NCBI GenBank assembly: GCA_001829185.1
Contig: MIAR01000041.1
Location: forward strand, 1 to 60,893
DNA: 60,893 nucleotides
Direction: 5' to 3'
Source of the DNA: Spirochaetes bacterium GWB1_60_80
Lineage (GTDB): Bacteria > Spirochaetota > Spirochaetia > Treponematales > UBA12059
The position numbers and the translations under genes were made by a program. The notes under the pieces are model-generated. The model made no database searches. It worked only from the letters and a program-made list of their open reading frames with translations, and was not told the origin of the DNA. Shown in pieces: positions 42,116 through 50,815 of this stretch (its first letter is position 1; the number at the start of each line of letters is the position of its first letter).

Positions 42116-43057
42116 ATGTCAGAAGCCAAGCTCCCGGAGTCCAGTCAATCGCCAGTACCCGTCCATCCGCTGGTGGCGGCTATTTTCCACAAGATGGAAG
42201 ACATCTTCAATCGACTGGACAGCTACCAGTATCTTCGATCCGAGGATATTCAAGACTTCCTGTGGTACAGCCAGTTTTTCAGGGATGCCTTGCTGGATAT
42301 AGACTGGCGGATCAGGCGCGGCGACTTGACTCTGCTGGGCGATCCACTCGCCCCGGCTGGCAGCTCCAGATCGGCGGGAACGGGCGTTGGCCCGCGCGAG
42401 ATGCACGTCGCCCTTTTTATCGGCTCTTTTGATCCATTCCAGATGACCCACCTGGCGATGGCGCTACGTTATCTGGCATCGCCGAAGGCCGAAGCGCCGC
42501 TGGTGTATATCATCCCAGAAGGCCACGAAAACCCCTACAAGCCAGCCAAAAGCGCTTACGATTATCGCTACAGCCTGTTGCGCATGCAGATCGACGAGGT
42601 GTTCCGCCGCTTGATTATGCCGCTGGATATCGGGGAGGGTGCCGATACCATGGAAATTGTGCGCCGTTACATCGCCAGCCAGCCGGGCATGCGCCTGAAA
42701 GTGACGCATCTGATTGGGTCTGATGTATTGCCGTTTGCGGTTCGCATGCTGCCGGATGATTTCAAGCTATGGAAGCGCGAGGCTGCCTTGCACGGTGGGG
42801 AAATTGATTATAATATATTTATTCTTAAACGGGCTTCCTGTCCGCCGGTTGCCGAGTCGCTGCTTGCCCTTGAACGGTTAAAGGTTCCTTACGTACTGGA
42901 CAACCGGGAGCTGGTGACGCCATCGAGCACGGATTTCCGAAAAAACAACGCCTTCTCCATCGTCTTCCCGACTACCGAGATAATCCACCACCTGGAAGTG
43001 CTGTTCCGTTATCGGCTCAACCGTAACTGGAATAACGAGTCCGACACGGGTATCTGA
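42116..43057 (+). CDS. NadD-like nucleotidyltransferase superfamily protein
   Basis: 313 aa. About 95 residues of unique helical N-terminus precede a nucleotidyltransferase fold: FIGSFDPFQMTHLAMA (the HxGH site reads QxTH), YIIPEGHENPYKP, LIGSDVLPF and the C-terminal SSTDFRKN, equivalent to the SSTxxR motif. Resembles nicotinate-nucleotide adenylyltransferase, but the altered first His and the extra domain make the reaction uncertain. The start was set at 42116 because a -10 box lies 7 nt upstream and the longer frame from 41825 overlaps the MobA gene. No ribosome site, so likely leaderless. Confidence 0.78.
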   Translation: MSEAKLPESSQSPVPVHPLVAAIFHKMEDIFNRLDSYQYLRSEDIQDFLWYSQFFRDALLDIDWRIRRGDLTLLGDPLAPAGSSRSAGTGVGPREMHVALFIGSFDPFQMTHLAMALRYLASPKAEAPLVYIIPEGHENPYKPAKSAYDYRYSLLRMQIDEVFRRLIMPLDIGEGADTMEIVRRYIASQPGMRLKVTHLIGSDVLPFAVRMLPDDFKLWKREAALHGGEIDYNIFILKRASCPPVAESLLALERLKVPYVLDNRELVTPSSTDFRKNNAFSIVFPTTEIIHHLEVLFRYRLNRNWNNESDTGI

Positions 43058-43102
43058 ACTCGGTGGGACGCTTGGTTCCTGAGTACTGGCCGCCGCAGTC
43101 GG

Positions 43103-44384
43103 TTAAGCCGGTGCGTCGGTCGACCAGAGCCCGACCGGGTCGGCCTTACCCTTGAGCCGGGCCGGGCCGGGCTGATGCTCGCCAGCCGGGCGCGGGCGGA
43201 CTCGGACAGGCGTTGGCAGGTGGCGTCCGACAGCAGGATGGCCTGTCCGTTTTCCTTGGTCAGCCCTTCCAGGCGCGAGGCGACGTTGACCGTGTCGCCG
43301 ATGACCGCGTACTGGGCCTTGATGCGCGATCCCTGGTTGCCGGCGAAGACCGGGCCGGAGTGCAGGCCGTCGCCGATGTACTTGTCGATCATGCCGCTGT
43401 TGAGCAACGGTTGGTTATAGAACGGTTACGGTGTTAGAATGTACAACGGCGAATGGTTTGTTCAGGGGCGGTACAGACGCGGGGCCTGGCGCTTTAAAGC
43501 ATGGCCAGCTTATCGCTTGGCCATGCTTGGACGCGCCACCCGCGGCGTTGCGGCTATCCAGGGTAAGCGCGCGCGGGGTTGGATGGTTTCACGCCGTACT
43601 GTTCTGTAAGCGGTGGTTTAAAGTGGCGTGCGGATGCCCAATAGGCCTTGTCCTGGATCGGAGGCGACTCCCCCTCGGCCAGGATTCCCGCGCCGCTTTT
43701 GGTTTGCCGGCCAGGCGGTCTTGCTGGGCAAGACGGTAGACGGACGCTGGTCAGCTGGCCGGCCTCCACTCGGCGCATGGCCAGGCCCAGGTCGCGCAGC
43801 GGCAGGATGATGTCCGCCGGCGCCAGGTCGGCTGGTTTGGGATGATGTCCGTGCCGACCACCAAGTGCAGCCCCGACAGGACGGCCGCCTCCCAAGGCGA
43901 GCGCATCAGCTGCCGGCCGGTTGCGTCGCGCGTAGCCGGGTCGAGCGTTTCGCCACGACTCAGACGGCGGAAGGCCCGGTAGAGTGGCCGATGCCACAGC
44001 CTGACCTTTACCAGCGCCAACCCGACACCCAGGGTGGACAGCATTTCGCCGCGGACCAGAACCAGTCCTAGTTCAGCGTTCTGCTGGCCATCCTGGGCGC
44101 TGTTCATCGCCAGCCGGACGCTGCCGCCTGGCGCTAACAGCGGGCGGGTGGCCGGTGCCTGGTCACCCGGGAGGAGCAGCGGCGCTTCAGGATCGGCCGC
44201 GGCTTCGGTCATAGCGGTCAGGGTGGCGCTGCCGTGATTCTCGATGCCACGGCGAACCACTTCCTTGAGGGTCAGGAAGAACAGCAGGCTGGCGTAGAGC
44301 AGGAAGTACAGGCCGAAGCCAGCCACCACTATCCGCAGGACGCTGAAGCGCCTGGTTTTGGCTGTCCTTGCAACCGCCGGCCGC
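43103..44384 (-). pseudogene. decayed membrane adenylate cyclase gene
   Basis: Fragments of one cyclase gene follow each other on the minus strand in changing frames. Near 44330 a membrane segment (GLYFLLYASLLFFLTL) starts an N-terminal region running to about 43870 in one frame and continuing in another (LPLRDLGLAMRRVEAGQLT). At about 43400-43200 the catalytic domain appears as GMIDKYIGD joined directly to GLHSGPVFAGNQGS and IGDTVNVASRLEGLTKENG; the stretch normally between GD and GLHSG is missing, an internal deletion. Another shift near 43150 moves to the end KGKADPVGLWSTDAPA and a TAA at 43105-43103. It cannot make an active enzyme. Its 5' end abuts the U32 gene stop. Confidence 0.8.
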
Positions 44385-44394
44385 CGAGCCCTGA

Positions 44395-47103
44395 CTAGCG
44401 ACCTCGATCCGGCCGGGCTGAGGGCTTACGACCAGCCGGCTTGCGGCCAGAGGCTGCGCCGTCGGCGGGGCTCCGGCGTGCGCCGTCGGCGGGGCTCCGG
44501 CGTGCGCCGTCGGCGGGGCTCCGGCGTGCGCCGTCGGCGGGGCCGCGGCGGGCGTCACTACTACGCTTGCCTACCGGGCGGTCAGAGGCGGGGCGGCCAC
44601 CAGTCAGCCTACTGCCCGGTCGGCCGTGGCTGGCGCCGTCGGCGTCGGAGCGGCGGGTGCGGCTGGCGGGTGCGGTGCGGTCTCTGCCGGGAGCGGCGCG
44701 GTCTGGCCGGCCGGGGCGGCGAGGACGGTTGACGGGTGCGGCGCGGTCCCGGCTGGGAGTGGCGCGATCTCTGCTGGGGGCAGCCCGCTCAGTGGTGCGG
44801 CCGGCCGAGCGGTCGGCCGCGCCGTGGTTGCGGTCACCGCTGGCGCGGCCGCGGGCGGCTGGCCGGCCTGGCCGGTCGGTACGGGTCTCGGTACGGGCGT
44901 CGGCGCGCGGGGCGAAGCGGCCGTTGGGCAAGCGGGTCGGTTTGCTGCCTGTACCACCGGCTGCGTCATAGGCGGGCTTGTCGTCAGCCCCGCTGTGGCG
45001 CTCGGCGCGGCTGCCGTCGTCGGCGTTGGCGCGGACCGGTTTCTCCTCTTCGGGATTCCAGAAGCCTTCCTTCCAGTTGAAGCGGCCGGTATCCGGCAAG
45101 AGGGCGCCATTGCGGGCGGCGTTCATGATGCGCCGGTAGATCTGCTTCTTGATGTCCACGAAGGAGAAGTCGAGCACGAATTTGCCCAGCCCGTCGCGCT
45201 TGAAGAGCGGCAGCCGGTCGACCAGCGAAAACGGCTTGGTGGGAATGACCACCGAGTAGTCCGGATCGTTGACCAGCTCGTAGTCGTCCTTGTCGCGGTC
45301 GTTGAAGAAGCGGAACTTGTAGCGCTCGCCCAGGTTGCCGCGGATGGTGAAGAGTTGCGGGTAGGCGAAGACCGTCGGTATCAGGCACTTCAGCGGCACC
45401 ACCTCGGTCATGCGCTGGAAGGCCTGCTTGCTGATCTCCAGCGGCGGAATCAGGAAATCGGCGCCGTTGCCGAGCACGAAGGCCGCGGCGAAGGAGTTGA
45501 AGGCGTACAGCCAGGGCCCGGCGATGATGACATTTTTGTTACCCTTGAGCATGGTCAGGTGGCCCAGGTTGTTGACCACGAAGTACTTCTGGCCCTGCTC
45601 GGTCCAGTAGTCGAGCTCTTCCTGCAGCCAGGCCACGTCGCCCTCCGGCAGGAAGGGCTCCAGCCAGAAGATCAGCTCGTTCTTTTTGTAGGGCAGCTCC
45701 TTCTCGTGGCGGCGCATCAACTCGGCGTTCTTGCGGCTGAAGCGGATGATCATGCGGTCCGGCCGCTCGGTTAGGCTGGCGTGCATGTCCTGCACCCGGC
45801 TGGCCATGGCGTAGAGGCCGTCGGGCAGGACGGACAGGCGCTCGCGCGGGATAGCCGGGAACTCGGCCTTGGGGGCGGCGTCGTAGCTGGGGAACTTGTG
45901 GTATTTGACCAGCGACGAGGGCAGCACCGGCTTGTAGCGGCGCGACAGGCTCTTGGTCTGCACCAGGTAGATATCGTCGTCCTGGTTGTAGTCGCCGTCG
46001 ATCTGCAGGTACATGCCGTCGTTGCGGTTCCTGACCTCGCGCACGCGGGCGGTGGTGCGCCCCGAGTCGTCGTGGCGGTGGATGCGTATCGAGTCGCCCT
46101 CGGCAATGCCTTCGTAGGTTTTGAGCACCATGTAACGCTTGTCGTCGAAGACCCGCACCACCTTGACCTTGCCCAGGGCAATGCCGGTGCCGCCGGCCTG
46201 GGCCGGCTTGATGTAGTCGGGCTGGACCGTGCCGTCGAACCAGAAGGTGGTCTTGCGCCGGGCGAAGTCGCCCTGCAGGATGCTGCGCGCCTTGACGGTG
46301 GCGCGTTCGCGGTCGAAGCGCCAGTTGTCCAGCATGTAGCGGTAGGCGGCCACCACCGTGCCGACGTACTCGGAGCTCTTCATGCGGCCCTCGATCTTGA
46401 GGCTGGTGACGCCGGCCTCGACCAGATCGGGTACTTGGTCGACCAGCTGCAGGTCGTCGGGGCTGAAGAAGTAGCCGTCGTCGTTGTCGTCGGCCTTGAA
46501 GAGGCGGCGGCAGGCCTGGGTGCAGGCGCCGCGGTTGGCCGAGCGTCCGCCCAGGTAGCTGGAGAACAGGCACAGGCCGGAGGCCGAGACGCAGAGCGCG
46601 CCGTGCACGAAGGTTTCCAGCTCGACATTGGTGGAAGCGCGGACGCTCTTGATTTCGGCCAGCGACAGCTCGCGCGACAAGACGACGCGCTTGAAGTTGT
46701 AGCGCGACAGGAAGTTGGCGCCGTTGGCCGAGCCGATGTTCATCTGGGTGGAGGCGTGCAGGTGCAGGCCGGAGAAGTGCTCGCTGGCCAGCTTGATGAC
46801 GCCCAGGTCCTGGACGATGATGCCGTCGGGGCCGACTTTTTCCAGATACTGCAGCAGCTGGTACATGCGGTCGGCCTCGCGCTGCTCGAACACGGTGTTG
46901 ACGGTGACGTATATCTTTTTGCCCAGCTTGTGCAGGCTTTCGGTGGCGGCTTCGAACTGGCTGAAGGCGAAATTGGCCGAGCGCAGGCGGGCGTTGAAGT
47001 TCTTGAGGCCGAGGTAGACGGCGTCGGCGCCTTCGCCGATGGCGGCGTCGAGGGCTTCCGGCGTGCCGGCGGGGGCCAGCAATTCGGCAGTGCTAAAGGT
47101 CAT
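44395..47103 (-). CDS. U32 family peptidase-like protein with a long basic disordered tail
   Basis: 902 aa. The first ~670 residues are U32: AGTPEALDAAIGEGADAVYLG at the start and the four-Cys iron-sulphur region HGALCVSASGLC...RGACTQACRR near 170-205. U32 proteins include tRNA/rRNA hydroxylation factors (TrhP, RlhA); the long core fits the RlhA type, but this is tentative. The last ~230 residues are rich in Arg, Pro, Ala, Asp and Gly and probably disordered, ending in SPADGARR repeats encoded by 24-bp tandem copies. A promoter and AAGGAA precede the ATG. Confidence 0.87.
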   Translation of the reverse strand: MTFSTAELLAPAGTPEALDAAIGEGADAVYLGLKNFNARLRSANFAFSQFEAATESLHKLGKKIYVTVNTVFEQREADRMYQLLQYLEKVGPDGIIVQDLGVIKLASEHFSGLHLHASTQMNIGSANGANFLSRYNFKRVVLSRELSLAEIKSVRASTNVELETFVHGALCVSASGLCLFSSYLGGRSANRGACTQACRRLFKADDNDDGYFFSPDDLQLVDQVPDLVEAGVTSLKIEGRMKSSEYVGTVVAAYRYMLDNWRFDRERATVKARSILQGDFARRKTTFWFDGTVQPDYIKPAQAGGTGIALGKVKVVRVFDDKRYMVLKTYEGIAEGDSIRIHRHDDSGRTTARVREVRNRNDGMYLQIDGDYNQDDDIYLVQTKSLSRRYKPVLPSSLVKYHKFPSYDAAPKAEFPAIPRERLSVLPDGLYAMASRVQDMHASLTERPDRMIIRFSRKNAELMRRHEKELPYKKNELIFWLEPFLPEGDVAWLQEELDYWTEQGQKYFVVNNLGHLTMLKGNKNVIIAGPWLYAFNSFAAAFVLGNGADFLIPPLEISKQAFQRMTEVVPLKCLIPTVFAYPQLFTIRGNLGERYKFRFFNDRDKDDYELVNDPDYSVVIPTKPFSLVDRLPLFKRDGLGKFVLDFSFVDIKKQIYRRIMNAARNGALLPDTGRFNWKEGFWNPEEEKPVRANADDGSRAERHSGADDKPAYDAAGGTGSKPTRLPNGRFAPRADARTETRTDRPGRPAARGRASGDRNHGAADRSAGRTTERAAPSRDRATPSRDRAAPVNRPRRPGRPDRAAPGRDRTAPASRTRRSDADGASHGRPGSRLTGGRPASDRPVGKRSSDARRGPADGARRSPADGARRSPADGARRSPADGAASGRKPAGRKPSARPDRGR
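44456..44547. repeat. 24-bp tandem repeats in the U32 gene tail
   Basis: Three perfect units (44456-44479, 44480-44503, 44504-44527) and one partial unit. On the coding (minus) strand each gives SPADGARR. Copy number could change by slippage without breaking the frame. Confidence 0.9.
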
Positions 47104-47121
47104 TCTGATTCCTTGGGAGTT

Positions 47122-47141
47122 GGGTATATGTCAGTATACCC
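47122..47141. promoter_or_regulatory. inverted repeat overlapping the U32 gene promoter
   Basis: GGGTATA and TATACCC are separated by 6 bp. One arm covers the -10 box of the U32 promoter, a typical operator position. Confidence 0.4.
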
Positions 47142-47162
47142 GCTGGAGGCCCCAGTGTGCAA
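47133..47162 (-). promoter_or_regulatory. promoter of the U32 gene
   Basis: Minus strand: TTGCAC (47162-47157), 18 bp, TATACT (47138-47133). Leader of about 25 nt with AAGGAA. The intergenic region 47163-47450 beyond it holds no gene I can support. Confidence 0.55.
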
Positions 47163-47453
47163 TCAGGCCGCGCGGGAGGTGGTTTTTGGGGTAGTCAGGG
47201 TGATCAGGGCGACCAGGGACGCAGCAGGCGGGATCTCGTGCCGGCTGGATTTTCGCAAGCGCTACCATCACCCCGTTGGCGCACTTTGGTAGCCCTTCCG
47301 CTCAAGCCGGTACTGCAGCAGCTGGCGGAAGCGCCGGCCGGAGTGTCCATGAACTGCCAATTGCTCCCAGAGTGACAGTCCCCAAAACGATTCCAGTTGG
47401 GGCCTGTCCCAACCATCATGATGTTTTGGCCGCTGCACGTGGTATTGGTCGGT

Positions 47454-47566
47454 TACAGAGCCTATGTAGCCGATGTACAGAGCTTGGTTCGGGTGGTCTA
47501 CAGAGCTTATGTAGGCAGCCTGCAATGCTTATTATCGATAGGCTACAGAGCTTTTTAACGAGAGGC
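47454..47566. repeat. array of five ~22.5-bp units beginning TACAGAGC
   Basis: TACAGAGC or a close variant starts at 47454, 47476, 47499, 47521 (degenerate, TGCAATGC) and 47544, a 22/23/22/23 spacing. Two units contain CTACA/TTACA facing TGTAG. The array covers the last codons and stop of the LRR gene. Confidence 0.6.
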
Positions 47567-48803
47567 TGGCCAGGCTGGTACAGTTGTCGAAGGTGCGGTA
47601 GAAGTCGTTAACCGCAGTGTTGTAGCGGAAGAGGTCGGCTGGCAGGCTGGCCAGGCTGGTGCAGCCTGAGAAGACCCCGCTGAAGTCGGTAACCGCGGTG
47701 TTATAGCGGAAGAGGTCCACTGGCAAGCTGATCAGGCTGGCACAGCCCCAGAAGGCGGAGCTGAAGTCGGTAACCGCGGTGTTGTAGCGGAAAAGGTCAG
47801 CTGGCAGGCTGGTTAGGCTGCTGCAGTCTTCGAATATCCTGTTCATGGACTCGTTCATGAACAGGATATTCGTGCAAACCGGTATGCCGCCACCGGCCAG
47901 TTCGGTCAGTTTGCTGCATCCAGAAAAGTTTAGAAACACAAGACCCTCGAAAACCGGCGCTTTGCCCCTGGCTAGTACCTTTGTGATAGCCAGCCGGCTT
48001 GCCGGGACCGCTTCGAAACTCCAACCGTCACAGCTACCGGAGATGCTTACCCGATAGCTGCCGGCTGCCGCGTAAGTATGCATCCGGTTCGGATCGTCGA
48101 AGGCGGTGATGGTGGAGCTGGCGCCGTCGCCCCAGTTTACGGTGCAAGCATATGGTACATCAACATAATTAGAAATATCAATCAGCGGCAGGGTGATGCT
48201 GTCGCCAGGATTGTCGATCTGCCATTCGGTTACGAAGCAGGCGCCGCGTAGAATGTTGATGGCATAAGCCTGGGAATCGCCATTGGCGGCGGTAACGGTA
48301 ATGGTCAGGGGATTGCTTCCCATGGCCAGGGTCATGGGCTGGGCCAGGCTGTAGTAGATGGTGGCATCGCTGGCGGCGGTGATGGCGGTAACGGTAATGG
48401 CGCTGATCGTCTCGTCCAGCGCCACCGTATAGGTGGTTATCACGCCATCGAATTGCGGCGACAAGCTGCCTACGCTCAAATCGATGCTGGCCAAGCTGAC
48501 AATCCAGACCGCGTACAGATCCAGGCTGCCGCCGTTATAGTCGTCTCCGGCAGCATAGGCAGTACCGCTGCCGTCGGCAGCCGTATTCCAGCCGGTAAAG
48601 GCATAGCCGGAGCGCACCAGGTTGCCGGTATTGCCGACGATGATGATGCCACCAGTGGTTACCGATTGTGGGGCCGGCACGGTGCCGCCGGTAGCGCCGT
48701 TGGCATGGTACGTGACTACAACGGTGGCTGGTGGATAGATCGGACAGGCCACCAGTGTCCCGAGGCTCAGGGCCAGACATAATGTGGTCAGGGTTTTGTT
48801 CAT
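47532..48803 (-). CDS. BspA-type leucine-rich repeat lipoprotein with Flg_new and cadherin-like domains
   Basis: 423 aa. Lipobox LVAC (Cys20). Then an InlB-B/Flg_new repeat (VVTYHANGATGGTV...GYAFTGWNTAADG, about 27-95), a cadherin-like beta-sandwich (SIDLSVGSLSPQFDGVITTY, about 105-185), a PKD-like stretch (TVNWGDGASSTI) and BspA-type repeats of 27 aa (CxSLxSLPxDLFRYNTAVTDF). Likely surface-exposed, for adhesion or binding. The last repeat is cut short and replaced by SLKSSVAYR encoded by the adjacent repeat array, so the gene looks truncated. A 17-bp perfect inverted repeat lies inside it. GGAG lies before the ATG. Confidence 0.85.
   Translation of the reverse strand: MNKTLTTLCLALSLGTLVACPIYPPATVVVTYHANGATGGTVPAPQSVTTGGIIIVGNTGNLVRSGYAFTGWNTAADGSGTAYAAGDDYNGGSLDLYAVWIVSLASIDLSVGSLSPQFDGVITTYTVALDETISAITVTAITAASDATIYYSLAQPMTLAMGSNPLTITVTAANGDSQAYAINILRGACFVTEWQIDNPGDSITLPLIDISNYVDVPYACTVNWGDGASSTITAFDDPNRMHTYAAAGSYRVSISGSCDGWSFEAVPASRLAITKVLARGKAPVFEGLVFLNFSGCSKLTELAGGGIPVCTNILFMNESMNRIFEDCSSLTSLPADLFRYNTAVTDFSSAFWGCASLISLPVDLFRYNTAVTDFSGVFSGCTSLASLPADLFRYNTAVNDFYRTFDNCTSLASLSLKSSVAYR
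47564..47806. repeat. 81-bp tandem repeats encoding the 27-aa LRR units
   Basis: Unit starts at 47564, 47645 and 47726, with a partial fourth from 47807; the spacing is exactly 81 bp. High DNA identity indicates recent duplication. Confidence 0.88.
47831..47872. repeat. perfect 17-bp inverted repeat inside the LRR gene
   Basis: 47831-47847 and 47856-47872 are exact reverse complements with an 8-nt loop. The coding strand reads it as NILFMNESMNRIFE, four residues longer than the matching part of the neighbouring repeats. It should form a very stable hairpin in mRNA. Confidence 0.92.
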
Positions 48804-48877
48804 GGCGTTTTCTCCGATATGACGTTCTGGCCGGCGTAAGGTGCGTGTCGATAGAGCGGCGGCAAATTTGATGCCAC

Positions 48878-48906
48878 GCAGTACTATGGAACGAGTGTGC
48901 TGTCAA
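48878..48906 (-). promoter_or_regulatory. promoter of the LRR lipoprotein gene
   Basis: Minus strand: TTGACA (48906-48901), 17 bp, a weak -10 TACTGC (48883-48878). Leader of about 70 nt. Confidence 0.4.
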
Positions 48907-48958
48907 CGTGAAGCGCGGCCGGGATTACTCGTCTGGCCCACCCGCCACCCACGTCGCC

Positions 48959-48987
48959 TTGCCGGAACGCTTTAAACAAGCTATAGT
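48959..48987 (+). promoter_or_regulatory. putative leaderless promoter of the 603-aa gene
   Basis: TTGCCG (48959-48964), 17 bp, TATAGT (48982-48987), then seven bases to the ATG at 48995. The layout equals that at 42080-42116. Confidence 0.6.
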
Positions 48988-48994
48988 CGGTGGC

Positions 48995-50806
48995 ATGAAG
49001 ACTTCCGTGCTGGGCCGGTTTTTTCTGGTAGCCGCCATTTATATCGTCATTTTCATCGCGCTGGTGGTCATCCAGCATCCGCTGGGCGGGCCGTTCAGCC
49101 TGTCGGCCGGGGCGCTGCAGTTGCGCGGACGGCTGATGACCGACGAGCAGACCCTCGATACGCTGGAGTTGGGCGCCAACGGCCTGGTCTTCGTGTTTTC
49201 GGCCGAGAAACCGCTGCGTTACCGTACGGCCGAAGGCCGGCAGGTGGAGGCCTTGCCGGTTTCGTATGAAGCTGGCGACCAGGGTTTCAGCATCGCCTTT
49301 GACGACGGCAGCCGCTTTTCCGCTGCCGCCGATGGCGAGGGACGCCTGAGCTGGCAGGCCGAGACGCCGGTGCCGGTGGCGGCCATCGATCTGGCTTACC
49401 GCCTGTCCCGCAATGCCGCCATCGTCCTGGAAGAGGAATTCGACGGCCTGTACGTGGTCAGCAGCGGCACGGAGTGGTCAGTCAGCAATCTGCACGCCGC
49501 GCTTGAGGCTGACCGGGTTGAGCTGGCGGTCAGCCGCGGCCGACCGTTGGCGGTGAGCATGCTGACGCGCGATGTGGCGCCGCCGCCGGGCATCGTCCAG
49601 CTGCTGCCGCCGGTGGCGCTGAGCGACGCCGACTGGACGGCCGAGCTTTCGGCCTGGCGCGACAAGGCCTGGCGGGCCCTGTCCGGGCCGCGCTTCAATG
49701 CCCGGCGCGTCGAATGGTCCGACTCGGCCGGACGGCAGGCCTACAGCAACACGGCTTTGATGATGCATGTCGCCGAGCTGATGCAGCGCGGCCTGTACGA
49801 GCAGGCTAATACTTTGATAACCGCGGTGCGCAGCCAGCACCTGGACGAGATCGACTGGCAGGCCAGCGCCATCGCCGGCAACGTGGCGCCTAGCCAGCAG
49901 TGGCGCGAGGCCACCGACCGCGAGCGCGCCGCCGCCCTGGCCGACCAGCTGGCGGCCGGCAGCCTTCTTCCCTTCGAGCAGTCAGACCTGATCCATTTCG
50001 TCTTTGACCGCGCCGCGCCCGGCTTGTCCAACCGGGTGCTGCAGCAGGCCAGCCGCCTGGACTACGATTCCCTTGATACGCGCCAACTGGTGGCGATGCT
50101 CGAGCACCAGTCCGCGGCCAACGCTTACCTGAGCGAGGCTGAGAATCCCTTCGCGCCGGCGCTGGCTCAGGCCGGCAAACTGGTCGAGGCCATTCGCAAG
50201 CTGGAGCTGGATTATTGGTTCGTCAGCGCCTCGGAGGAGATACCGGACGGCGTGGTGGACACGCGGCTGTCGATCCGCGCCGCCCGCCAACTGTTGCGCC
50301 TGGGCGAGGAAACGGCCACGCCGCTGTATTCCATCGCCGGCCAGGCTATCATCGGCAGCCTGCTCCGCCAGGCCGACCTGAACGCCGCCATCCCGGCGGG
50401 CTTCAGCCTGCTGGACGGCGGGGTGCAGTCGGCCGGCGAAAAGTATGACGCCGAGCAGCTCTACCCTCTGCTGGTGGACGCGCCGTATTACCCGCGCGCC
50501 ATCAGCTATTACCGGAGCATCACGCCCGGCACCTGGGCCTGGGCGGCCAGCCCGCAGTTTGCGATGAGCCGCTCCGGCGAAGCGCTGGTCTTCACCGCCG
50601 ACTATCCGGTCGGCAATGCCCATTACCCGACCATCAGCGGCATTCGGCCCTTCCGGGCGATACAATTGTATAACATCAACTACAACATGGACCCCTCGTT
50701 CGAGCGCTACAACTCGGCGGGCTACTTCTACAAGCGGTCCGAAGGCGTCATCTACGTTAAGCTGAGCCACCGGGCCGACAAGGAAAGCATCCGCTTCATC
50801 TACTGA
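48995..50806 (+). CDS. unrecognised membrane-anchored protein, 603 aa
   Basis: Start at 48995: the preceding frame to 48908 crosses the -35/-10 region and has no start signal. One N-terminal membrane helix (LGRFFLVAAIYIVIFIALVV) anchors a large exported region. Residues about 40-210 look beta-rich, with strands such as GLVFVFSAEKPLRYRT and GFSIAFDDGSRFS. The C-terminal part (about 250-600) is helical and ends in aromatic-rich YNINYNMDPSFERYNSAGYFY. No family known to me and no catalytic motif. Neighbours are small membrane and FecR-type genes on the other strand. Confidence 0.8.
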   Translation: MKTSVLGRFFLVAAIYIVIFIALVVIQHPLGGPFSLSAGALQLRGRLMTDEQTLDTLELGANGLVFVFSAEKPLRYRTAEGRQVEALPVSYEAGDQGFSIAFDDGSRFSAAADGEGRLSWQAETPVPVAAIDLAYRLSRNAAIVLEEEFDGLYVVSSGTEWSVSNLHAALEADRVELAVSRGRPLAVSMLTRDVAPPPGIVQLLPPVALSDADWTAELSAWRDKAWRALSGPRFNARRVEWSDSAGRQAYSNTALMMHVAELMQRGLYEQANTLITAVRSQHLDEIDWQASAIAGNVAPSQQWREATDRERAAALADQLAAGSLLPFEQSDLIHFVFDRAAPGLSNRVLQQASRLDYDSLDTRQLVAMLEHQSAANAYLSEAENPFAPALAQAGKLVEAIRKLELDYWFVSASEEIPDGVVDTRLSIRAARQLLRLGEETATPLYSIAGQAIIGSLLRQADLNAAIPAGFSLLDGGVQSAGEKYDAEQLYPLLVDAPYYPRAISYYRSITPGTWAWAASPQFAMSRSGEALVFTADYPVGNAHYPTISGIRPFRAIQLYNINYNMDPSFERYNSAGYFYKRSEGVIYVKLSHRADKESIRFIY

Positions 50807-50815
50807 CGCCGCGCT

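Noticed and set aside
45781-47292. 503-codon open frame antisense to the U32 gene
   Set aside because: Low-complexity Val/Gly/Ala/Gln translation typical of antisense frames; the U32 protein on the other strand is clearly real.
47268-47525. 85-codon minus-strand frame behind the U32 promoter, suspected transposase remnant
   Set aside because: A few aromatic and Arg-rich patches only; no family match that I can defend.
44456-47872. CRISPR-like array from the several short repeats
   Set aside because: The 24-bp and 81-bp repeats are contiguous coding repeats and the 22-bp array has no unique spacers of constant length; no cas genes are present.
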